The notes beneath the pieces were generated by a model. That model searched no databases. It saw only the letters and a list, made by a program, of their open reading frames with translations, and was not told where the DNA came from. Source: Devosia faecipullorum (GTDB lineage Bacteria; Pseudomonadota; Alphaproteobacteria; Rhizobiales; Devosiaceae). From it: 64,000 nucleotides of DNA. The DNA is taken from contig NZ_JACDXV010000005.1 of the NCBI RefSeq assembly GCF_015158295.1, forward strand, positions 186,001-250,000. The letters run 5' to 3'. Positions within the stretch are counted from its first letter, which is position 1. Each line of letters starts with the position of its first letter. The translations under genes and the position numbers were made by a program. Below are positions 18,781-27,948 of the stretch, piece after piece.

Positions 18781-21291
18781 ATGAATGAACCCTGGACCAC
18801 ATTGCCGAGCGCGCCAGAGGTGTTGCGACACGCCGATGACGCACGCCCGGCCTGGCTGTGGTCGGGGGACGGGCAGCGCCTGATCTGGAGCAATCCGGCG
18901 TCTTTTCTGTTCCTGGCCCGCCTCAAGAAGCACGGCATCAAGCGCGCCGAACCGGCAATGCCGATCAAGGGACAGGTGGCCCGCATCATCCGTCTGGGCA
19001 TTGTGGGCCGATCGAGTCTCGCCCGTATCCAGTTCCGCGCCGGGGAGAAGCCGGCCTCAAGCACCTGCACCACGACCCCCCTGGCCTGGAGTAATGGCGA
19101 AACCGCACTGCTGATCGTGGCCGTCGATCCCATCGACGCCGATATTCTGGACGCAGCGCCGGAGATGGAGCAGTCGGACTGGCAGGACAATTGGGACGCG
19201 GAAACGCCGCTCCCCGAGGCCAAGGATAACCACAGCGATCAGCCGGACCTGCAGCGCTGGCGGGATGCCGAGGCGGAAAGCCCCGCCGCACCGAATTTGC
19301 CTGCCGCACCGGAAGCCGAGGACGCGCCGGCCCCGGCGCCTGAAGAGACCGAGCCCCTGCCCGATCCGGTTTCGGCGTGGGACGACAATGATCTCGAGGA
19401 GCCGGAGGCGAAATCCGCACCCGGCCCGCTCAGCGCGCTGGTGGACAGATTGGCGGCGGACGAGGCCCTGTTCGCGCCGCTGAGCGAGGCCGACGATATG
19501 CCCCCGCCTGTGGCGCCGTCCCAGCCGATGGACGAGGCGCTGCCCGAGGATGAGGTGGATGGCCGCGAAATCGCGCGTCTTTACCGGGTGACCGGGCGCG
19601 GCTTCTCGCCGCTGCCACCGGCGGCATCGGACATCAAGGATGCTGGGGACAGCATCCAGGCGTCGCCTGCCGAGCCGGGTACGTCCGAATCGCTGGACGA
19701 AACCGCTCCCCCGGGCGAGATGACGAATGCCACGCCCGATGAAGAAACCGTCGAGCGGGTATCGCGCTACAATTTCGATGAATTGTCGCGCATTCTCTCA
19801 GACCGGGTGGGGGAACGCAGCCAGCAGCCCGCCGAGGGGCCGCCACCGCCTGCGCCCCAGGCTGCGCCCGGCGCGCTGATCAATCTGGGCGGCGAGACGC
19901 TGGTGCTCAACCGGCTGCCGCTGGGCATTCTGGTGTTCCGCGACCAGCAGGTGCTGTTCGCCAATCGCGCCATTACCGAAATGGTGGGCCATGATTCTGC
20001 CGAAAGCCTGCGCCGGGCGGGCCTGGCAGCGGTCTTCCCCGCCATGGATGGCGACGGCCATGAGGCAGGGCCGGTCAATCATCTGGTGCAGCGGGACGGC
20101 ACTCTGGTGCCGGTGACGGCGCGGCTGCAATCCATTTCCTGGCAAGGGCGGCCGGCGCTGATGCTGTCGGCCAGCACCACCGAAGTGCGCACCGGCCACG
20201 AAGATGCTGTGCGCGCCTTTGCCGAAGCCTTTGCCGATCTGCGCGGCGACGGCTTTGTGCAGACCAGCCGCTCCGGTGCGGTCAGCGCCGCCAGCGCCAC
20301 GGCAATATCGCTGCTGGGCGGCGGCAAGCCGATGATCGGCAAGCCGCTTTCGGCGCTGGTCGATGCGGATGACACGCTGGCTCTCAGGGCATTTCTCGAA
20401 CGCCCCGCGCGTTTTGCCGAGACGGCGCGGCCCAGCCTGCCGCTGCGCTCCGCCGACGGGCGTGCCGACATCCTGCTGTTCGCGCTGGGACAGGCCGGCA
20501 TTGTCAGCGGCTATTTTGCTCTGGTTCATGCCCGCGAAAGCGCCGCGCCGCTGCGGATAGGCAGCGCCGGCGATGCCGACCCGGCCCTGCTGGCGCAGAT
20601 CAGCCGGGGCGTCAGGCGGCCGCTCAACACCATTGTGGGCTTTTCCGACCTCATCGGCACGCAGGCTTTTGGCGCCATCGGCAATGAACGCTATGAAGGC
20701 TATGCGCAGGATATTGCCCGCGCCGGACGCGAGATCGCCGCTTTGGTGGACGAGCTGGACGATTATGCGCGCTTGCGCGACGGACGCTATCTGCCGCAGC
20801 GGGCGAGCCTCGACCTGACGGAGATGCTCGAAAACTGCGTACTGCGTATCCGCGACCAGGCCAATGCCCGGCGCGTCATCGTGCGCAATGCCATTTCCCA
20901 GACCCTGCCCCGCGTCACCGCCGACCGTGCCTCGCTGGCGCAGGCCGTCCTGAACCTGCTCGCCAGCGCTATCGACCAGACCCCGACCGGCAGCGCCGTG
21001 GTCATTTCGGCCCAGCATCTCGATGATGGCGCCATAATCATCCATGTGCGCGATTCATCCGCCCATTCGATGGACATGGCCGAACGCTTCGTGGTGTTCC
21101 GCGACGGCATGGACCGGGATGGTCAGGCGCTGGCGCCGATCCGCTCCAGCGTCGGGCTGGCCCTGACCCGGTCGCTGCTGGCGGTCAATGCGGTATCGCT
21201 GTCGGTCGACCCCGCCGGCAATGAAGGGCTGTTGTTTTCGCTCAAGATCCCGGCCGACCTGGTCGATGCCCGAAATAGCAGCGAAGCCTGA
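18781..21291 (+). CDS. PAS-domain histidine-kinase-like protein, probably catalytically dead
   Basis: An 836-residue cytoplasmic protein. Residues about 10-120 (PAWLWSGDGQRLIWSNPASF) resemble the sensory start of Hyphomicrobiales cell-cycle kinases of the PdhS/PleC/DivJ type. An acidic, proline-rich linker covers about 125-370, and a PAS-like segment near 380-480 contains LPLGILVFRDQQVLFANRAI. The HisKA-like helix reads LAQISRGVRRPLNTIVGFSD: the phosphoacceptor His is Arg609. In the ATPase part the N-box Asn is Ser729 (LLASAID), and the G1 box reads RDSSAHS instead of DxGxG. The fold is recognisable but the catalytic residues are gone, so I infer a regulatory or scaffold role like DivL. ATG 18781 is chosen over GTG 18733. 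Confidence 0.82.
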   Translation: MNEPWTTLPSAPEVLRHADDARPAWLWSGDGQRLIWSNPASFLFLARLKKHGIKRAEPAMPIKGQVARIIRLGIVGRSSLARIQFRAGEKPASSTCTTTPLAWSNGETALLIVAVDPIDADILDAAPEMEQSDWQDNWDAETPLPEAKDNHSDQPDLQRWRDAEAESPAAPNLPAAPEAEDAPAPAPEETEPLPDPVSAWDDNDLEEPEAKSAPGPLSALVDRLAADEALFAPLSEADDMPPPVAPSQPMDEALPEDEVDGREIARLYRVTGRGFSPLPPAASDIKDAGDSIQASPAEPGTSESLDETAPPGEMTNATPDEETVERVSRYNFDELSRILSDRVGERSQQPAEGPPPPAPQAAPGALINLGGETLVLNRLPLGILVFRDQQVLFANRAITEMVGHDSAESLRRAGLAAVFPAMDGDGHEAGPVNHLVQRDGTLVPVTARLQSISWQGRPALMLSASTTEVRTGHEDAVRAFAEAFADLRGDGFVQTSRSGAVSAASATAISLLGGGKPMIGKPLSALVDADDTLALRAFLERPARFAETARPSLPLRSADGRADILLFALGQAGIVSGYFALVHARESAAPLRIGSAGDADPALLAQISRGVRRPLNTIVGFSDLIGTQAFGAIGNERYEGYAQDIARAGREIAALVDELDDYARLRDGRYLPQRASLDLTEMLENCVLRIRDQANARRVIVRNAISQTLPRVTADRASLAQAVLNLLASAIDQTPTGSAVVISAQHLDDGAIIIHVRDSSAHSMDMAERFVVFRDGMDRDGQALAPIRSSVGLALTRSLLAVNAVSLSVDPAGNEGLLFSLKIPADLVDARNSSEA

Positions 21292-21502
21292 AACGGAAAA
21301 GAAAAGGCGCTGGCCTGCAAATGTTAAGTGGATTTTCTTGATCACCTAATAGCTTGAAATTGCACATCTATCACCGCGTAGTTTTGAACCAATCTAATCT
21401 TTAAGTAATTGTTTTTATTAGGTTTATTGACTTTTCTTGCGTCCGGCTGCATGAAGCGCCGGTCAACCGGGCCCTTGAAACCCGATGCTGCAGGAGAAGC
21501 AG

Positions 21503-22549
21503 ATGTCCAAGAATGCCAATATTTTCGGCGCCCTTCTGGCCACCACGATTGTATGCGGCATGGCCGCGCCGGCCTTCGCCCAGTCTGGCGACGTCAATAT
21601 CTACAGCTATCGTGAGCAGAGCCTGCTCCAGCCGTTGCTCGACAAATTCACCGCCGAAACCGGCATTGCCGCCAATGTGCTCTATGCTGGCGATGGCCTG
21701 CTGGACCGCGTCGCAGCCGAGGGCGAACTCTCGCCGGCCGACGTGGTTTTGACCGTGGACATCGGCAATCTGGTGAGCGCCGAGGAAATGGGCATCACCC
21801 AGCCCATCGCCACCCCGATGCTGGAAGAGCGCGTGCCCGCCGCCTTCCGCGACGACGATGCCAATTGGACCGCGCTGTCGCTGCGCTCGCGCGTGTTCTA
21901 CGTCTCCAAGGATCGCGTCGATGCCACGGCATTGACCTATGACGACCTCACCGCCCCCGAATGGAAGGGCCGCATCTGCACGCGCACCGGCACCCATGCC
22001 TATAATATCGGCCTGATCGCCCATTACATCGCCCTGAATGGGGAAGAAAAGGCCCGCACCTGGCTGGCGGGCCTGCGCGACAATCTCGCCTTCCCGCCCA
22101 CTGGCAATGACCGCGTGCAGGTCAAGTCGATCCTCGAAGGTTCTTGCGACCTGGCCATCGTCAACACCTATTACATGGGGGCGATGCTCAACAACGACGC
22201 CGAGCCGGAGCAGAAGGACTGGGCCAATGCCGCCCGCATCATCTATCCCGACGCCGAGGGTGAGGGCACCCAGGTAAACGTGGCCGGCGGCTTCATCGCC
22301 AAGCATGCGCCCCATGCCGAAAACGCCAATGCGCTGATCGCCTTCCTGCTCTCGGACGAAGCCCAGTCGATCTATGCCGACACCAATTACGAATTCCCCG
22401 TCGTCCCAGGCGCGCCGATCAATGACCTGGTCGCCAGCTGGGGCGAATTGAAGGCGTCGCAGGTGAAGTTGACCGACGTCGCCGCCAACAGGGCGCTGGC
22501 CGCCCAATTGGTGGACGAGCTCAAGTTCGACGAAGGCGCGCAGAACTAG
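21503..22549 (+). CDS. Iron(III) ABC transporter substrate-binding protein
   Basis: A 348-residue periplasmic binding protein of the FbpA/FutA/IdiA group, which delivers ferric iron to an inner-membrane permease. The signal peptide runs to about residue 28 (VCGMAAPAFA-QSGDVN). The mature start NIYSYREQSLLQPLLDKF, the segment WTALSLRSRVFYVSK, and VNTYYMGAMLNND with its metal-binding tyrosine pair are typical. The ATG at 21503 follows AGGAG by six bases. It is upstream of its permease gene, with a repeat pair between them. The AT-rich 200 bases upstream may hold iron-responsive sites, but I found no clean Fur, Irr or RirA box. Confidence 0.93.
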   Translation: MSKNANIFGALLATTIVCGMAAPAFAQSGDVNIYSYREQSLLQPLLDKFTAETGIAANVLYAGDGLLDRVAAEGELSPADVVLTVDIGNLVSAEEMGITQPIATPMLEERVPAAFRDDDANWTALSLRSRVFYVSKDRVDATALTYDDLTAPEWKGRICTRTGTHAYNIGLIAHYIALNGEEKARTWLAGLRDNLAFPPTGNDRVQVKSILEGSCDLAIVNTYYMGAMLNNDAEPEQKDWANAARIIYPDAEGEGTQVNVAGGFIAKHAPHAENANALIAFLLSDEAQSIYADTNYEFPVVPGAPINDLVASWGELKASQVKLTDVAANRALAAQLVDELKFDEGAQN

Positions 22550-22574
22550 GCGATTTGTGAGCCCCGATGACATT

Positions 22575-22696
22575 CCCTCCCCCTTGAGGGGAGGGTTAGG
22601 GTGGGGGTTCTGCACCGTCAGGGCGCCTAGGCCGATGTCCGGGGCAATGGATGGGCCTGCACCCCTACCCATCCCTTCCCCTCAAAGGGGAGGGTG
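22575..22696. repeat. Inverted pair of CCTCCCC-type palindromic repeats
   Basis: Copy 22575-22610 (CCCTCCCCCTTGAGGGGAGG, then GTTAGGGTGGGGG) and its inverse at 22660-22696 (CACCCCTACCCATCCCTTCC, then CCTCAAAGGGGAGGG). The same family occurs at 26000-26114 and, as a single palindrome, at 52283-52310. It separates the iron-binding protein from the permease and may form an mRNA hairpin that reduces downstream expression. Confidence 0.8.
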
Positions 22697-24429
22697 CCTA
22701 TCGGGGCTCTCCACGCAGAGGCGATGGAGCCTCAGGGCGTGGGACAATAAAAACGGAGTGGAGAATCCGTATAGCAGTCGGCACCACACAGACGCGATTT
22801 GAGCGAACCGGCGGGGCTTTCACCCTGCCGGTTCTGCCGCTTGTCCTGGTGCTGGCGGCAGGCATGCCGATCATCTGGCTGGCCGTTTCGGCCCTGGGCG
22901 CGCTGGGCACCGGCAGCAACGGGCTCGGCGCGACCATGTTGCCCACGGCGCTGCGCGAAACCGGGCTGTTGATGGCCAGTGTCGGGATCATTTCCGGCGC
23001 CATGGGCCTCGTCGCCGCGTGGCTGGTGACGCATTACGATTTTCCGCTGCGGCGGCTTTTCGATTGGGCGCTGGTGCTGCCCCTGGCCGTGCCCACCTAT
23101 CTGGCGGCCTATGCCTATGTGGAATTTCTCGACTTCACCGGGCCGATCCAGGGTTTCATCCGCGAACTGACCGGCGCGACCACGATCCGCGAATACTGGT
23201 TTCCCAATATCAAGAGCCAATGGGGAGCCATGCTGGTGTTCTCTGCCGTGCTCTATCCCTATTGCTATGTCGCCTGCCGCGCGCTGTTCCTCATGCAATC
23301 GAGCGCGCTCAGCATCGCGGCGCGCACCCTGGGAGCCAATGGCGCGCGCACTTTCTTCGCCGTGGTCCTGCCCGTCGCCCGACCGGCCCTCGTCGTCGGC
23401 ATGACGCTGGCGATGATGGAAGTGGTCAACGATCTGGGCGCGGTGCAATATTTCGGCATCAATTCCATCACCAATGTCATCTATTCCACCTGGATCAATC
23501 GCTCCGATTTCGGCGGCGCGGCGCAATTGGCGGTGACAGTGGTGTTGGTCATCGGCCTGTTGATCATTGCCGAGCAGAAGGCGCGGCGGAACCGGGTCTA
23601 TACGGCCCAGCGCGACAGCCGCGTGCCGCCGGCGCGCGAAGTGCTCGGCGGCGGACGGCGCCTGCTGGCCTTCGGGTTCTGCGCCGTGCTGTTCCTTATC
23701 GGCTTCGGCATACCGGCGGGCGAATTGCTCTATCTCTCGGTGCGGCTCTACCATGCCCCCACGCTACAATTGATGTGGCAGGCGCTTTTGCCCACGCTCA
23801 TTCTGGGCGCCATCGGGGCGCTGGTGACGGTGGCTCTCGGCCTCACCGCCGCGCGGCTGAGCGAGAAGCAGGGCGCGACTTCGGGGCTGATCCGCATCGC
23901 CACTCTGGGCTATGCCATTCCCGGCACCGTGCTGGCGCTGGGGCTTTTGCAGCCGCTGGGCCAGGCCGATCTGTGGTTCAATCGCATGACCATGGCCCTG
24001 TTCGACTGGCGGCCGGGCCTGATCCTCTCCGGCTCGATGGCGGCGCTGATCTATGTCTATGCCATCCGTTTTCTCGCGGTCAGCCATTCCACGCTCGACG
24101 CTGCGATGAAGAAACGCGGACGGGCCATGCTCGACGCCAGCCGGGCCTTGGGGGCGAGCCGGCTGCGCACCTTGTTCGGCGTGGATCTGCCGACCCTTTC
24201 CCCGGCCATTCTGTCGGCGGGCATGCTGGTCTTTGTCGAAATCGTCAAGGAATTGCCCGCCACGCTGCTGCTGCGGCCCATGGGCGTCGAGACGCTGGCG
24301 ACGCTGGTCTATTCGCGCGCCAATGTGGGCCTGTTCGCCCAGGCGGCGCTGCCAGCGCTGTGCATTGTGCTGGTGGGCACGTTTCCGGTCATTCTTGCTT
24401 CCTGGGCCGGGGATAGGCGAAAAGTTTAA
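22651..24429 (+). CDS. Iron(III) ABC transporter permease (FbpB type)
   Basis: A double-length permease with two six-helix halves, the architecture of FbpB/SfuB. Each half has its ATPase-contact (EAA) loop: AARTLGANGARTFFAVVLP in the first and ASRALGASRLRTLFGVDLP in the second. The product is 592 residues if the ATG at 22651 is used. That start lies inside the spacer of the repeat pair, and the first about 35 residues (YPSLPLKGEGAYRG) translate the repeat, so the original start was probably nearer 22760-22800. No ATG or GTG is in frame there, so the true start is uncertain. No FbpC ATPase gene is adjacent. Confidence 0.9.
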   Translation: MGLHPYPSLPLKGEGAYRGSPRRGDGASGRGTIKTEWRIRIAVGTTQTRFERTGGAFTLPVLPLVLVLAAGMPIIWLAVSALGALGTGSNGLGATMLPTALRETGLLMASVGIISGAMGLVAAWLVTHYDFPLRRLFDWALVLPLAVPTYLAAYAYVEFLDFTGPIQGFIRELTGATTIREYWFPNIKSQWGAMLVFSAVLYPYCYVACRALFLMQSSALSIAARTLGANGARTFFAVVLPVARPALVVGMTLAMMEVVNDLGAVQYFGINSITNVIYSTWINRSDFGGAAQLAVTVVLVIGLLIIAEQKARRNRVYTAQRDSRVPPAREVLGGGRRLLAFGFCAVLFLIGFGIPAGELLYLSVRLYHAPTLQLMWQALLPTLILGAIGALVTVALGLTAARLSEKQGATSGLIRIATLGYAIPGTVLALGLLQPLGQADLWFNRMTMALFDWRPGLILSGSMAALIYVYAIRFLAVSHSTLDAAMKKRGRAMLDASRALGASRLRTLFGVDLPTLSPAILSAGMLVFVEIVKELPATLLLRPMGVETLATLVYSRANVGLFAQAALPALCIVLVGTFPVILASWAGDRRKV

Positions 24430-24508
24430 CCCGGCGGGCGGGTGTGCCAGCGGGCGTCTTGCCCTATATCTAGCGGCGGCCGGTTCGGTTCGGCTTGAGG
24501 AGACGACG

Positions 24509-25981
24509 ATGACCAAAACAATTCTGCTGGCGCTTGCGGGCGTGTTTCTGGCCTCCAGCGCCGCCTGGGCGCAGCCGACGGAAATCCGCATCGGCGTGGC
24601 ACTCGAGCCACCGGCGCTGGACCCCACGGCGGGCGCGGCGGAAGCCATCGACGTAGTGGTCTATCAGAACGTCTTCGAGGGACTGGTCCGCATCGACCAG
24701 AACGGTGCGGTGCAGCCGGGCCTCGCCGAAAGCTGGAGCGTCGCCGAGGACGGGCTGACCTATACTTTCAACCTGCACGACAACGTCACCTTCCATGACG
24801 GCACCGGTTTCGATGCCGATGACGTCAAGTTCACCTTCGAGCGGATTCTGGCCGAAGACAGCGTCAACGCCCAGAAGGCGCTCTACACGCCCATCGACAA
24901 TGTCAGCGTCATCGACCCCTTGACCGCCCAGTTCACGCTGTCGCGCCCCGATGGCCTGTTCCTGTTCAATCTGGGGCGCGGGGATGCGGTGATCGTCGCG
25001 CCGGAAAGCGCCGACAACAATGCCAGCGAACCGATCGGCACCGGACCCTTCGCCTTCACGCAATGGGACCGCGGCAGCCGGGTGATCCTGGAACGCAATG
25101 GCGCCTATTGGGGCGAGGCCCCGGCGCTGACCAAGGCCACCTATATGTTCATTTCCGACACGGCGACGCTGACCAATGCGCTGCTTGCCGGCGATGTCGA
25201 CGGCACCAATAATTTCGCCCCCGAAGCCCTCGCGGTGTTCGAGAACGATCCGCGCTTCAAGGTGCTGGTCGGCTCCACCGAAGGCGAGACCATCGTCGGC
25301 ACCAATAATGCCAGGGCGCCGTTCAACGATCTGCGCGTGCGCCAGGCCATGGCCCATGCGCTCAACCGGCAGGAAGTCATCGACGGCGCCACCTATGGCT
25401 ACGGCGTGCCCATCGGCACCCATTTCGCCCCGCACCATCCCTATTATCTCGACCTGACCGGCACCTATCCCTATGACCCCGACGCCGCGCGGGCGCTGCT
25501 GGCCGAAGCCGGCTATCCCGATGGCTTTTCGGCGACGCTGAAATTGCCGCCGGTCGCCTATGCGCGCCTCTCCGGCCAGATCATCGCCAGCCAGTTCGCC
25601 CAGGTTGGCATCAGGCTGGAGCTCATCAATGTGGAATGGGCGCAATGGCTTGAAGACGTATTGGCCAACAAGGATTTCGACCTCACCATCGTCGCGCATG
25701 TCGAGCCCTTCGACATTGGCATCTATGCCGATCCCAATTACTATTTCGGCTACGACAATCCTGAAGTTCAGGCCCTCAACGAGACGCTCAATGCCACCAC
25801 GGACGAGGCCGAACGCAAGGCGCTGGCCCAGCAGATCGAGACCATCATCGCCGATGACGCGGTCAATATCTATCTGTTCGAACTGGCCCAGACCGGAGTG
25901 TGGAACGCCAAGCTCGAAGGCATGTGGCCCAATGCGCCCATCGAAGGCGTGGTGCTACGGGATATTCACTGGGTGGAATAG
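24509..25981 (+). CDS. Peptide/nickel-type ABC transporter substrate-binding protein
   Basis: A 490-residue family 5 extracytoplasmic binding protein (DppA/OppA class). Signal peptide MTKTILLALAGVFLASSAAWA is followed by QPTEIRIGVALEPPALDPT. Typical segments are PGLAESWSVAEDGLTYTFNL, the family signature VTFHDGTGFDADDVKFTFER, and EPIGTGPFAFTQWDRG. The ATG at 24509 has GAGGAG eight bases upstream. It heads an operon with two permeases and a fused ATPase. Substrate is probably a short peptide or similar solute; the sequence alone does not say which. Confidence 0.92.
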   Translation: MTKTILLALAGVFLASSAAWAQPTEIRIGVALEPPALDPTAGAAEAIDVVVYQNVFEGLVRIDQNGAVQPGLAESWSVAEDGLTYTFNLHDNVTFHDGTGFDADDVKFTFERILAEDSVNAQKALYTPIDNVSVIDPLTAQFTLSRPDGLFLFNLGRGDAVIVAPESADNNASEPIGTGPFAFTQWDRGSRVILERNGAYWGEAPALTKATYMFISDTATLTNALLAGDVDGTNNFAPEALAVFENDPRFKVLVGSTEGETIVGTNNARAPFNDLRVRQAMAHALNRQEVIDGATYGYGVPIGTHFAPHHPYYLDLTGTYPYDPDAARALLAEAGYPDGFSATLKLPPVAYARLSGQIIASQFAQVGIRLELINVEWAQWLEDVLANKDFDLTIVAHVEPFDIGIYADPNYYFGYDNPEVQALNETLNATTDEAERKALAQQIETIIADDAVNIYLFELAQTGVWNAKLEGMWPNAPIEGVVLRDIHWVE

Positions 25982-25999
25982 GCCGCACCCACCGGCTTG

Positions 26000-26114
26000 T
26001 CCCCTCCCCGTTGGGAGGAGGGCTGGGGTGGGGGTTCAGCGATTTCCGCGTGCTCCAATTTCGTTGATAGCTCAGCACTCCCATCCATTATCTCTCCCCT
26101 CAACGGGGAGGGAG
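26000..26114. repeat. Inverted pair of CCTCCCC-type palindromic repeats
   Basis: Copies at 26000-26036 (CCCCTCCCCGTTGGGAGGAG, then GGCTGGGGTGGGGG) and 26082-26114 (inverse) lie between the binding-protein and first permease genes of the peptide transporter. This is the usual place for a stabilising or processing hairpin that gives high expression of the binding protein alone. Confidence 0.75.
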
Positions 26115-26152
26115 GCGATGGAGCCGCCTATTCGTCAGCGCGGAAAAACCAC

Positions 26153-27103
26153 GTGATTGTCTACCTCCTCCGCCGCCTCCTCACTTTCGCGGTCACGCTG
26201 TTCATCGCTGCGCTGGTGATCTTTGTCCTGCTTGATCTCCTGCCCGGCGATCCGGCGCGTTTCGTGCTCGGCATCAACGCTTCCGAGGCCAGCATCGCCG
26301 CAATGCGGATACAGATGGGGCTCGACGCGCCCGCCCATGAGCGGTTTTTCGGCTGGATCGGTGGCATGATGCAGGGCGATTTCGGCATCTCGGCCACCCA
26401 GCGCGTCGCCATATCCAAGCTCGTCGCCGAGCGCATGGCGGTGACGCTGCCGCTCACAATCATGGCGATGATCCTCTCCATGCTGGTCGGCCTGCCGCTG
26501 GGCATCGTCGCCGCCATGCGGCGCGGCAAGCCCACCGATACCGGCATCATGATCCTCGCCCAGACCGGCATCGCCATTCCCAATTTCTGGTTCGGCATGC
26601 TGCTGACCCTGGTCTTTGCAGTCGGCCTGCGCTGGCTGCCCACGGGCGGCTTCACCCCATGGCACGAGGATGCCGGGGCGGCCCTGCGCGGGCTGATCCT
26701 GCCCGGACTGGCGCTTGCCCTGCCGCAGGCCTCCATTCTGGCGCGGGTCATGCGCACCGCCCTGGTGGACGTGGCCGAACAGGATTTTATTCGCACCGCC
26801 CGCGCCAAGGGCCTGACCAAGGCCGAGGCCATCTGGCGGCATGGATTGCGCAATGCCATGCTGCCGGTGCTGACCATTCTGGGCCTGCAATTCGCCTTTC
26901 TTATTGCCGGCACCATCATCGTCGAAAATGTCTTCTACCTGCCCGGCCTCGGGCGGCTGATCTTCACCGCCATTTCCGAGCGCGACCTGGTCCTGGTGCG
27001 CAGCGCCACCATCGTGATGGTGCTCGCCGTCACCGCCACCATGTTCGTCACCGACCTGCTCTATGCGCTGGTCGATCCGCGCCTGCGGAGGGAAAATTCA
27101 TGA
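26153..27103 (+). CDS. Peptide ABC transporter permease (DppB type)
   Basis: A 316-residue inner-membrane permease with six predicted helices. The N terminus (VIVYLLRRLLTFAVTLFIAA) and LLDLLPGDPA are the classical DppB start. The EAA-type loop reads RTARAKGLTKAEAIWRHGLR. I use the GTG at 26153, whose product begins at the canonical position; the frame can be extended upstream only by translating the repeat. Its stop overlaps the next permease start as ATGA (27100-27103), so the two are translationally coupled. Confidence 0.93.
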   Translation: MIVYLLRRLLTFAVTLFIAALVIFVLLDLLPGDPARFVLGINASEASIAAMRIQMGLDAPAHERFFGWIGGMMQGDFGISATQRVAISKLVAERMAVTLPLTIMAMILSMLVGLPLGIVAAMRRGKPTDTGIMILAQTGIAIPNFWFGMLLTLVFAVGLRWLPTGGFTPWHEDAGAALRGLILPGLALALPQASILARVMRTALVDVAEQDFIRTARAKGLTKAEAIWRHGLRNAMLPVLTILGLQFAFLIAGTIIVENVFYLPGLGRLIFTAISERDLVLVRSATIVMVLAVTATMFVTDLLYALVDPRLRRENS

Positions 27104-27948
27104 CCTGGCGGTCGCTGCTTGGCCATCCCAGCCTGATCATCGGCCTCGGCGCGACGCTGGCCTTCGCGCTGCTGGGCCTGGTCTCGCTGGTCTGGACGCC
27201 TTATCCGATCGAGCAGATCGTCATCGCCCGCCGCTTTGCCGGTCCGGGCATGCCCCATCTTCTGGGCGCCGATCATCTGGGCCGGGATATGCTTTCGCTG
27301 GTGATGAGCGGCACCCTGACCAGTTTTCTCGTCGCCGCCTCGGCGCTGGTGATCGGCATCGGCATTGGCGTGCCCATGGGGCTGGCGGCGGCCGCCTGGG
27401 GCGGGGCGGTGGAATGGCTGGTCCTGCGCATTTCCGATGTCACCTTCGCCTTTCCCTCTGTGGTCATCGCCATTCTCGTCGCCACGCTGGCGGGGCCAGG
27501 CGAACTCAATGCCATCATCGCCATCGGCGTTTTCAACATCCCGGTCTTTGCGCGGGTGGCGCGGGGCGGCGCGCTGGCCATAGCCACGCAGGATTACGTT
27601 TCCGCCGCCCGACTGGCGGGTCTCGGCAATGCCGCCATCGCCTGGCGTCACATGCTGCCCAATATTGCCAGTCTCGCCATCGTTCAGGCCACGATCCAAT
27701 TGTCGCTGGGCATTCTGGCCGAGGCGGGGCTGTCCTATATCGGGCTCGGCACCCAGGCCCCTGCCACCAGTCTCGGGCTCATGCTGCGCGATGCGCAGAG
27801 CCTGTTCCTCATTCATCCATGGCTGGGCATCGTGCCGGGCCTTGTCATCGTCCTCATCGTCATCGCCCTCAACCTCGCTGGCGACGGCTTGCGCGATGCC
27901 ATCGACCCACGCCTGCGCCGGGAGGGTCTGAACCATGGCGCTGGTTGA
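27100..27948 (+). CDS. Peptide ABC transporter permease (DppC type)
   Basis: The second permease, 282 residues, with the DppC hallmarks HLLGADHLGRDMLSLVMSGT near residue 50 and the ATPase-contact loop SAARLAGLGNAAIAWRHMLP. It ends LNLAGDGLRDAIDPRLRRE, the usual DppC tail. The ATG lies in a GGAGGG context and overlaps the dppB-like stop. The end overlaps the ATPase gene by 14 bases, so the three are co-translated. It forms a heterodimeric channel with the preceding permease. Confidence 0.93.
   Translation: MTWRSLLGHPSLIIGLGATLAFALLGLVSLVWTPYPIEQIVIARRFAGPGMPHLLGADHLGRDMLSLVMSGTLTSFLVAASALVIGIGIGVPMGLAAAAWGGAVEWLVLRISDVTFAFPSVVIAILVATLAGPGELNAIIAIGVFNIPVFARVARGGALAIATQDYVSAARLAGLGNAAIAWRHMLPNIASLAIVQATIQLSLGILAEAGLSYIGLGTQAPATSLGLMLRDAQSLFLIHPWLGIVPGLVIVLIVIALNLAGDGLRDAIDPRLRREGLNHGAG

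Noticed and set aside
21330..21500. Possible Fur/Irr/RirA box before the iron-binding protein gene
   Set aside because: The region is AT-rich but no motif matched a known iron-responsive box well enough.
24470..25699. Leftward 409-codon frame over the peptide-binding protein gene
   Set aside because: Antisense shadow; the rightward frame has a signal peptide and family motifs.
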